From positions 1-7,543 of the forward strand of contig JABISU010000156.1 in NCBI GenBank assembly GCA_018700255.1: DNA of 7,543 nt, written 5' to 3'. Shown one piece after another: positions 1 to 6,615 of this stretch. Below the pieces are notes generated by a model, which was not told where the DNA came from, searched no databases, and worked only from the letters and a program-made list of their open reading frames with translations. Source of the stretch: Flavobacteriales bacterium (lineage in GTDB: Bacteria; Bacteroidota; Bacteroidia; Flavobacteriales; UA16). Every line of letters begins with the position of its first letter. The first letter of the stretch is position 1. A program made the translations under genes and the position numbers.

Positions 1-3000
1 CTTTGGGGGTGGAGGAGGAACGATTCTGCCAGAGGAGATTGCAGAGCTACAAGATTATGGTATTGAGCGCATTTATCATCCTGACGATGGTCGTGAAATG
101 GGATTGCAGGGGATGATTAATGACTTAGTAGAGAGATCTGATTATAAAACAGTTCCTTCAATCAATGATCTTGAAGGAGCCCTAGAAAGATTAGGAGAAA
201 GAAACATACGGGATATCGCTCGCTCTATCACTGCTGCGGAAAATGACGCGGAGGCATTTGCTGTGGAATTTACCTCAATTTACCCAGAATTACCAGATAT
301 TCCCGTTTTGGGAATCACCGGAACCGGGGGGTCTGGGAAATCTTCCATGGTCGATGAACTCGTTAGAAGATTTCTTGCAGATTTACCTGATAAACGAATT
401 GCACTAGTTTCTGTTGACCCTTCGAAACGCAAAACTGGCGGGGCTTTATTAGGTGACAGAATCCGCATGAACTCCATTAATAATGAAAGAGTTTACATGC
501 GCTCTCTGGCGACTCGTCAGTCGAATTTGGCTTTATCCAAACACGTGTCGGAAGCGTTAAATGTGTTAAAGGCTGCTAAGTTTGATCTCATTATTTTAGA
601 AACTTCAGGTATAGGCCAAAGCGATACCGAAATTATGGAACACAGCGATGTGGCACTCTATATAATGACTCCCGAATTCGGTGCCGCTACACAGCTAGAG
701 AAAATTGACATGCTAGACTTCGCCGATGTCGTGGCAATTAACAAATCGGACAAACGAGGGGCGCAGGATGCTATTCGCGATGTGCGAAAACAGTTTAAGC
801 GAAACCACGATCTTTGGGAAGCTAAGGATGACGAACTACCAATTTTCAGTACTATCGCATCTCAGTTTAACGACCCCGGGACTAACGAGCTCTACTTGAA
901 ATTAATGGAAGAGATCGTGAAGAAAACTGGAGCTGAACTTTCGAGCGTTTCAGAAAATTATAGCACGGGTGAAAAAAGTGAGAAGATCTTCATCATCCCT
1001 CCCGCTAGAGTGAGATACCTAAGTGAGATCGCCGAGGCTAACAGAGCATATGACAAGTGGGCGGCGAAACAAGCTGCTGTAGCGGGTCGCCTTCAAGCAC
1101 TTCAGGACTCTGCTTCTGAATTTTTAGGTGACGCTGAAACTCAAGCTGCCGTTGAAGCTAAGGCACAAGAAGTAAGGCTTGAGATGGACTCTAAAATGCT
1201 TGCATGGCTAGAGGATTGGCCTTCACTAAAAGCTCGTTACTCTGATGAAGTCTTTAGTTATGAAGTACGAGGAAAAGAAATCCAAATATCTACTAGCCGA
1301 ACTTCACTTTCAAAAAAGAGGGTATCTAAAGTAGCACTCCCCACTTACACGGGTTGGAGCGACCTTGTTAAATACGCTGCACAAGAAAATCTTCCCGGAT
1401 CGTTTCCGTACACGGCAGGGATATACCCTTTCAAACGTACAGGTGAGGATCCCACGAGAATGTTCGCCGGAGAAGGTGGACCGGAACGTACTAACAAGCG
1501 ATTCCACTACGTCTCTTTAGGTATGCCCGCTAAGAGGCTCTCAACCGCTTTCGATTCTGTGACTCTATACGGGAACGATCCTGCCGAACGTCCTGATATA
1601 TATGGTAAAATTGGAAATGCTGGAGTGAGTATCTGCAGTTTAGACGATGCGAAAAAGCTGTACAGTGGTTTCGACCTTTGCTCAGCCACGACAAGTGTCT
1701 CTATGACCATCAATGGCCCTGCACCTATGGTACTCGCTTTTTTCCTTAACGCTGCAATAGACCAAACCTGCGAGAAATTCATACGCGAAAACAACTTAGA
1801 TTCTAAAGTAGAAAAAGTACTTAGAGCCAAATGGGACGACAATGGGTTAGAACGCCCTCAATACGAAGGCAAACTTCCAGAGGGAAATAACGGACTAGGC
1901 CTCATGCTCCTTGGATGTACCGGAGATGATATTCTGGATGCGAAAACCTATGCTCGTCTCAAAGCCGAGGCATTAACGTCGGTCAGAGGTACTGTTCAAG
2001 CAGACATTCTCAAGGAAGACCAAGCTCAGAACACGTGTATATTCTCTACTGAGTTCGCCCTAAGACTGATGGGCGATGTTCAGCACTACTTTATCAATCA
2101 GAAAGTTAGGAATTTTTATTCTGTTTCCATAAGTGGATACCACATTGCAGAAGCCGGAGCAAACCCTATCACTCAGCTTGCCTTTACTTTAGCAAACGGA
2201 TTTACCTATGTTGAGTATTACCTAAGCAGAGGAATGGACATTAATGCTTTTGGGCCTAATCTCAGTTTCTTCTTCTCTAACGGAGTAGATCCGGAGTATG
2301 CTGTGATCGGTAGAGTGGCAAGGAAGATTTGGGCGAAAGCTATGAGAGAGAAATACGAGGCGTCGCCAAGAGCGCAGATGATGAAGTACCACATCCAAAC
2401 TTCAGGGCGCTCACTACACGCACAGGAAATAGACTTCAACGACATCCGTACCACATTGCAGGCGTTATACGCGATCTACGACAACTGCAACTCGTTACAT
2501 ACTAACGCATATGACGAAGCTATCACAACTCCTACTGAGGAGTCAGTTAGACGCGCCATGGCAATTCAGTTAATCATCAACAAGGAGTTAGGACTTGCTA
2601 TGAACGAAAATCCTATGCAAGGATCCTACATCATGGAAGAACTCACTGACCTTGTAGAGGAAGCAGTTCTATTAGAGTTCGACCGCATCACAGAACGAGG
2701 AGGTGTTTTAGGGGCGATGGAAACGATGTACCAGAGATCTAAAATTCAAGAAGAAAGTCTGTATTACGAGACGCTTAAACATTCTGGCGAATATGAAATA
2801 ATAGGAGTAAATACGTTCCTTAGTAAAAAAGGTTCTCCTACAATCATTCCAGGCGAAGTTATCCGTGCTACAGAAGAAGAAAAACAAATTCAACTTCGCA
2901 ATCTGAAGAACTTACACAAAGCAACTGGATCGAAAGCAACTGAAGCTATTTCTAAAATCCAAGACGCAGCTGTGTCTGGAGGTAACATTTTTGAGGAGAT

Positions 3001-3085
3001 CATAGAAGCTGGAAAAGTTGCTTCTTTAGGTGAAATTACCAATGCTATGTTCCAAGTTGGTGGGGCGTACCGAAGAAATATGTAA
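1..3085 (+). CDS. icmF: Fused isobutyryl-CoA mutase IcmF (5'-truncated by window edge)
   Basis: IcmF is a cytoplasmic, coenzyme B12-dependent radical enzyme that interconverts isobutyryl-CoA and n-butyryl-CoA. It carries its own MeaB-like GTPase chaperone between the B12-binding and mutase domains. The open frame runs from base 2, giving 1027 visible residues. The first 40 or so (glycine run, then [20 protein letters not shown]) are the end of the B12-binding domain, so ATG 98 is internal; the DxHxxG cobalt-ligand region and true start lie outside the window. The G domain has a P-loop [11 protein letters not shown] (311-343), ETSGIGQSD (599-625) and base-specificity NKSD (740-751). The mutase barrel follows from about 1350. 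Phe at 1463-1465 (RMFAG) and Gln at 2027-2029 (AQNT) align with the Tyr89/Arg207 positions of methylmalonyl-CoA mutase and match the isobutyryl-type pair. The catalytic His is in SGYH (2141-2143). The C-terminus (GGAYRRNM) is the usual family end. A methylmalonyl-CoA mutase is the main alternative, disfavoured by the Phe/Gln pair and the inserted G domain. Confidence 0.96.
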   Translation, partial: FGGGGGTILPEEIAELQDYGIERIYHPDDGREMGLQGMINDLVERSDYKTVPSINDLEGALERLGERNIRDIARSITAAENDAEAFAVEFTSIYPELPDIPVLGITGTGGSGKSSMVDELVRRFLADLPDKRIALVSVDPSKRKTGGALLGDRIRMNSINNERVYMRSLATRQSNLALSKHVSEALNVLKAAKFDLIILETSGIGQSDTEIMEHSDVALYIMTPEFGAATQLEKIDMLDFADVVAINKSDKRGAQDAIRDVRKQFKRNHDLWEAKDDELPIFSTIASQFNDPGTNELYLKLMEEIVKKTGAELSSVSENYSTGEKSEKIFIIPPARVRYLSEIAEANRAYDKWAAKQAAVAGRLQALQDSASEFLGDAETQAAVEAKAQEVRLEMDSKMLAWLEDWPSLKARYSDEVFSYEVRGKEIQISTSRTSLSKKRVSKVALPTYTGWSDLVKYAAQENLPGSFPYTAGIYPFKRTGEDPTRMFAGEGGPERTNKRFHYVSLGMPAKRLSTAFDSVTLYGNDPAERPDIYGKIGNAGVSICSLDDAKKLYSGFDLCSATTSVSMTINGPAPMVLAFFLNAAIDQTCEKFIRENNLDSKVEKVLRAKWDDNGLERPQYEGKLPEGNNGLGLMLLGCTGDDILDAKTYARLKAEALTSVRGTVQADILKEDQAQNTCIFSTEFALRLMGDVQHYFINQKVRNFYSVSISGYHIAEAGANPITQLAFTLANGFTYVEYYLSRGMDINAFGPNLSFFFSNGVDPEYAVIGRVARKIWAKAMREKYEASPRAQMMKYHIQTSGRSLHAQEIDFNDIRTTLQALYAIYDNCNSLHTNAYDEAITTPTEESVRRAMAIQLIINKELGLAMNENPMQGSYIMEELTDLVEEAVLLEFDRITERGGVLGAMETMYQRSKIQEESLYYETLKHSGEYEIIGVNTFLSKKGSPTIIPGEVIRATEEEKQIQLRNLKNLHKATGSKATEAISKIQDAAVSGGNIFEEIIEAGKVASLGEITNAMFQVGGAYRRNM

Positions 3086-3098
3086 GTAAGTTACTTAC
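3082..3098. repeat. 17-base perfect palindrome over the icmF stop codon
   Basis: The arms GTAAGTAA (3082-3089) and TTACTTAC (3091-3098) are exact reverse complements around a single G at 3090. The left arm starts on the last base of the final ATG codon of icmF and contains its TAA stop; the right arm ends two bases before the next start codon. As RNA it could fold only with several central bases in a loop, leaving about five mostly A-U pairs, and no U-run follows, so it is a poor terminator. As DNA it has the dyad symmetry of a protein-binding site. The symmetry is seen directly; any function is inference. Confidence 0.5.
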
Positions 3099-3100
3099 GA

Positions 3101-3547
3101 ATGAAAATACTTAGAAAGATATTTAGCTTAATTATTGGAATAATAGTTGGCGGTCTTGTGAGCTTTTTTTTTGAAAGACTCGGCCATGAAAACCTGTCTA
3201 TATACAAAGATGTTCCTGACATGAATGAGGTGGAAGCCTTTGCTGCATTTATCTCAAATTTACCCGTTAGCGCTTTCTTAATTTTACTTTTCGCTCACTC
3301 GATTGGGACTATGATCGCGGGATTTATAGCTACGCTTTTTGCAGGAGAGACTCGCCCCATAACAGCAACTGCAGTAGGTGCAATTATGCTGTGCTTAGCG
3401 ATTATAAATTTAATTTCGATAACATCTCACCCAGTTTGGTTTAAGGTAGCAGAAGTAATTATTTATATCCCTTCAGCCATTTTAGGTTTTCGAATATTAC
3501 TTAAGACTAAAGAAATTCTCAAACAACATCCTACCTCACAACAGTAA
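3101..3547 (+). CDS. Small four-helix inner-membrane protein of unknown function
   Basis: This is a 148-residue hydrophobic protein with four predicted membrane segments at about residues 7-24, 55-80, 86-107 and 113-133. Positive charges at the N-terminus (K2, R5, K6), at R85 and in the C-terminal tail (K135, K137, K141) suggest that both ends face the cytoplasm. The longer acidic loop, about 25-54, would face the periplasm. The stretch with ERLGH, the short Asp/Glu loop and SNLPVSAFLILLFAHSIGT resembles a family of roughly 150-residue uncharacterised membrane proteins in Bacteroidota and other bacteria; that resemblance is from memory. No catalytic motif is visible. ATG 3101 is chosen because it is the first start after the icmF stop and leads directly into a plausible first helix; no Shine-Dalgarno is present, as is usual in Bacteroidota. 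It lies 15 bp after icmF in the same frame, so it is probably cotranscribed. A run of nine T (3164-3172) encodes Phe22-24. Its 3' end overlaps the convergent gene by 17 bp. Confidence 0.8.
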   Translation: MKILRKIFSLIIGIIVGGLVSFFFERLGHENLSIYKDVPDMNEVEAFAAFISNLPVSAFLILLFAHSIGTMIAGFIATLFAGETRPITATAVGAIMLCLAIINLISITSHPVWFKVAEVIIYIPSAILGFRILLKTKEILKQHPTSQQ

Positions 3548-6500
3548 TGTAACCTCTAAAAGTTGAGGAAGTTAAATCGTGAGATCCAAATGCAGTAACT
3601 GAGTACATGTAAACTCCGTCAGGGACGAAGTGTGCACCTACATTTAAGTTATTTTGACCTATCCAAGGCGTATCTGGATTCGTTGTTTCAAAAACAACTT
3701 CTCCCCAACGGTTAAGCACTGTAAAACGATACTGCTCGGATGTGAAGCCTTGGCCTAAAGGAAGAAAACTATCGTTTACACCGTCATTATCAGGAGTGAA
3801 TGCGTTAGGTATAAAAAGTCTAAATTCCACCTCCTTAAAGTATGCAACTACATTTTCGTAAGGGACTCCTTCCAAGTTGAGAGCCATATTGGGACTCATT
3901 TCGCTTGGGGAGGGTTCTGTAACTAGGACTTCCCATCTATCAAACTCCCATTGATCTGCAGGAGACGCCTTGAAAATGAGTGGACCATCTATTACTAGTC
4001 CAGAAGTCCAATAATCATCTACATAAGCTGTGTTTACGACTGTTACAGCCCCTGAGCCCTCGGGCCTCACCTCGACTTCTAATTCAGTATGCTCAATGTA
4101 AATGAAAGTTGCCGTTACCATTCCGGGCTGGACTACTTGAAGATTTGCATCAGCTGAAATCATATCTGGGTCGATAGCATTCATATCATTGGATGTAGTC
4201 CAATGAGAAAACTCCCACCATTGATTTAATGGCACAGCTTGCATGGAATGACCACTAACTGTAAGAGTTTGTATTGAGGGATAATCCGTAATTAACACCC
4301 CGTCTAAGACAATTGACCCTGCTCCTGCAGGATCAACATTGAAGGTGATATCTTCAGGCGGCACAGGGATTCCGAAATGAGCTACTATTGTAATATCGCC
4401 TTCTAAATCTACCTCCCACTCTATATTAGATGGATCAGCAAGAGGTGCAGAACCAGCCGTAATTTCCCAAAACAAAAACTGTACTCCGTAATTTTCTTCT
4501 GCCGTAAGAGTTATCGGCAGTTCCTCGAAATAAAATCCACTAAATGGACTTTCTGCAGGCGTAATATCTACTGTATTTATTTGAACATCACCCTGACCTA
4601 CAATTTCAAGTGTGAGCGTTACGGGGGTTACATCGTAACAGTCTTCCATACCTGAAAGAAGTTCTGACTCACAACGATCATCAATAAAATCTCTGAGCTC
4701 TTGCAGCTCAAATTGCCAACCAGCAACATTACCTCCCCATCTAACACATTGTCTTGGCATTTCAGGCTCTATCACAAGAACCATACTGTCAAGAACAGAG
4801 TGCATATAATCACATGTGAAATAGGTGTTCCCCAGATCAGCCCAACGATTAACATATGTAGCATAAAATGTTTCGTTATCAAGTAAAGCATTTAGAACAG
4901 GAATATGTCCCTGCCCCCCTACATCTCCCATTGCTTCCGGATTACACGGGTCTGCTGTAGCTCCTGTATCTGGCACTCCTGTATAATTAATGTAATGTCC
5001 GAAAGTGGCATCCATATCCCAAAGCGCATATCTCCATCTCTTAGCATCACCATCAGGATGTCTCCCCCTCCACCAAGCTGTATTCCAGTTAAGCCAATCC
5101 ATACATACGACATAACTGTTAAGTACGAAATAGTCTATCAAGCTAAGTGGGTGAAGTTGTGTTGCGACGTAATCGTAATTAGCCGCATCAGTCATATCCT
5201 GGCTTGTTACGAAGTTTACCAAAGTATACCAATCATTTCCAGAACCATATTCCTCCCAAGTGCCTCCCCAAGTTTTTAAGAAGTCAACGAAATGTCTAGG
5301 TTGGTCATAGTACTTCGTTGTAAAATCGATATCATCTACTTTCTCACGGTAATCATAAACTCCCCAATACAGGCCATTTAAATAAACGATGCAGCTCTCT
5401 GAAGTACGCTCATCTAATTTCAGACCCGCTTTGTGACTCAAGGTATGAACATATGAATCTCTTATGTGGGCACCCGGTTCGAATGGGTAATTGTCATTCG
5501 CGGCTGCTTTAAAAATTATTCTTTGAAACTTGTTACGGTCCTTTATCGCGAAAAGCTGAGCTTCGATGGCGTAATCGTAACCCATTTGGTCTCTAGTAAC
5601 GTAGTCAAACCCCCGTTGTCCGTATGCATTGGAATCATTACCATGCTCGTTACTATCGCCAGTAGCTTCAACCCTAAACGATCCATTAGCATTGAAAAAC
5701 TCGATGTGCATCGGCTCATCTCCTCCTCCACCCCATCCTCCTGGCCATGAACCATCCTCCTGACCATTTCCACTTACTGAAACCACAGAAATCGTGTGCG
5801 AATCGGCTCCAGTAAAATAAGTGTTCGTTGCAATGTAGCTAGGTGCATTTACTCCCGATAGATCAAACGATATAGCTCTAAGAACAGTCGTTGTAGAAAC
5901 ATTTATTGCTCCCGTGTAAAGTGTGCTGAAAGCACCCGGAGCGTATCCGTCTGTTGTGTACCTCACTTCACATCCCACAGGAACGTCAATAGAAACGTTG
6001 AGACCACCGGCGTAAAACCCAGCTTCGTCGCTGAACACAGGTGTAGTGGCATATCCCGAGAACATGTCTGCCCCATTCGCCGCTTCGGGTGTGGGATTAG
6101 TACATATAGACCAAAGAGCTCCCCCGTCAGTGTTTCTAGCCCAACTGTGATCCGCCTGCGTAGTACTAATGCTTGAAACAAAAACATACTCCTCTAATAT
6201 AGCCCCACTAGGATCACTAAATACCATTGCCTCACCCTCACATTGGTTCACTTTGAAGTTCGTATTCAGATTACCCCCAATATACAGATTAGGCAGAAGT
6301 TCACCTTCTCCAGAGCACATCACAAGTAGATACCCACCCGCGGGAACAAAAGTCCCTGCTGGGATTTCAAATTTATCAGGATTAGCTGGGTTATCACTTA
6401 AAAAATAACCTCCAATATCAGTCGCAGCAACACCCGGATTATAGAATTCGATGTAATCCTCGTTATCCCCACCCACACCAAGTGTGTAGTTAGAGCATGA

Positions 6501-6578
6501 AAATTCATTTATTACAACCTGACCTTGTACGAGATGAATCGTAAAAAACAAGGCTGATATTAATAGCAAATTCCTCAT
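3531..6578 (-). CDS. Secreted CotH-kinase-domain protein with lamin-tail domain and type B T9SS sorting domain
   Basis: This is a complete 1015-residue modular exported protein. Residues 1-19 form a signal peptide (MRN, then a hydrophobic core, cleavage likely after VQG). Residues 20-165 are a lamin-tail domain (VVINEFSCSN, DYIEFYNPG, GGYFLSDNP). Residues 180-257 resemble the chitobiase/beta-hexosaminidase C-terminal fold (RYTTDG, LYTGAINVS, LRAISF). Residues 289-640 are a CotH-type kinase domain. It shows YGQRGFDY (319-326), RDSY (373-376), YLNGLYWGVYDYREKVDD (399-416), MDWLNWN (493-499) and WDMDATFG (520-527); the last two match the catalytic and metal-binding aspartate segments, so the site appears intact. 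A glycine-rich stretch (WPGGWGGGG, 278-286) precedes it. Three InlB-like repeats follow (652-735, 743-825, 831-914), with cores FLFWEI, WEFSHW and WEFDRW. Residues 919-1015 are a gliding-motility-type CHU_C domain (IPNAFTPDNDGVND, VLNRWGEVVFET, VPDGVYMY), the type B T9SS signal. CotH proteins phosphorylate protein substrates; the substrate here is unknown. It lies 37 bp after the partial cargo gene, probably in one operon. Confidence 0.93.
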   Translation of the reverse strand: MRNLLLISALFFTIHLVQGQVVINEFSCSNYTLGVGGDNEDYIEFYNPGVAATDIGGYFLSDNPANPDKFEIPAGTFVPAGGYLLVMCSGEGELLPNLYIGGNLNTNFKVNQCEGEAMVFSDPSGAILEEYVFVSSISTTQADHSWARNTDGGALWSICTNPTPEAANGADMFSGYATTPVFSDEAGFYAGGLNVSIDVPVGCEVRYTTDGYAPGAFSTLYTGAINVSTTTVLRAISFDLSGVNAPSYIATNTYFTGADSHTISVVSVSGNGQEDGSWPGGWGGGGDEPMHIEFFNANGSFRVEATGDSNEHGNDSNAYGQRGFDYVTRDQMGYDYAIEAQLFAIKDRNKFQRIIFKAAANDNYPFEPGAHIRDSYVHTLSHKAGLKLDERTSESCIVYLNGLYWGVYDYREKVDDIDFTTKYYDQPRHFVDFLKTWGGTWEEYGSGNDWYTLVNFVTSQDMTDAANYDYVATQLHPLSLIDYFVLNSYVVCMDWLNWNTAWWRGRHPDGDAKRWRYALWDMDATFGHYINYTGVPDTGATADPCNPEAMGDVGGQGHIPVLNALLDNETFYATYVNRWADLGNTYFTCDYMHSVLDSMVLVIEPEMPRQCVRWGGNVAGWQFELQELRDFIDDRCESELLSGMEDCYDVTPVTLTLEIVGQGDVQINTVDITPAESPFSGFYFEELPITLTAEENYGVQFLFWEITAGSAPLADPSNIEWEVDLEGDITIVAHFGIPVPPEDITFNVDPAGAGSIVLDGVLITDYPSIQTLTVSGHSMQAVPLNQWWEFSHWTTSNDMNAIDPDMISADANLQVVQPGMVTATFIYIEHTELEVEVRPEGSGAVTVVNTAYVDDYWTSGLVIDGPLIFKASPADQWEFDRWEVLVTEPSPSEMSPNMALNLEGVPYENVVAYFKEVEFRLFIPNAFTPDNDGVNDSFLPLGQGFTSEQYRFTVLNRWGEVVFETTNPDTPWIGQNNLNVGAHFVPDGVYMYSVTAFGSHDLTSSTFRGYITVVR

Positions 6579-6615
6579 TGAAATTTTATTCTATTCTATT
6601 GTTTGCCAATTGAAG
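6579..6615 (-). promoter_or_regulatory. Short AT-rich intergenic leader of the CotH gene
   Basis: These 37 bases separate the stop of the upstream cargo gene from the CotH-protein start. Read on the minus strand, the leader is very A-rich just before the ATG and lacks a Shine-Dalgarno sequence, as in many Bacteroidota translation starts. I found no convincing TAnnTTTG-type Bacteroidota promoter here or in the end of the upstream gene, and no terminator hairpin. This favours cotranscription of the two secreted-protein genes. Confidence 0.4.
6587..6601. repeat. Three tandem pentamers in the CotH leader
   Basis: On the plus strand the units are TATTC, TATTC and TATTG; on the minus strand they read as an A-rich AATAG-type repeat starting nine bases upstream of the CotH start codon. 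With only three units, one imperfect, this may be chance in AT-rich sequence. Its position would let a change in copy number alter leader length. Confidence 0.4.

Noticed and set aside
1507..1842. 111-codon open frame on the minus strand inside icmF
   Set aside because: It is a shadow of a strongly conserved coding region, with no recognisable domain; the same applies to the other short minus-strand frames within icmF.
98..3085. A complete 995-residue gene starting at ATG 98
   Set aside because: The frame is open to the window edge and the preceding codons encode conserved B12-binding domain sequence, so the gene is truncated, not complete.
1..3085. Type VI secretion IcmF/TssM protein (same symbol)
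   Set aside because: The name is shared, but the P-loop GTPase plus B12 mutase barrel motifs identify the fused isobutyryl-CoA mutase; there are no membrane segments.
3553..3568. CCTC/GAGG hairpin as terminator for the membrane-protein gene
   Set aside because: The stem is only four base pairs with an eight-base loop and no following T-run, and it lies inside the coding end of the CotH-protein gene.
4905..5279. 124-codon plus-strand open frame opposite the CotH domain
   Set aside because: Its translation is Ser/Ile/Cys-rich with no domain, and it lies antisense to conserved CotH motifs; other short frames within 4700-6410 are rejected for the same reason.
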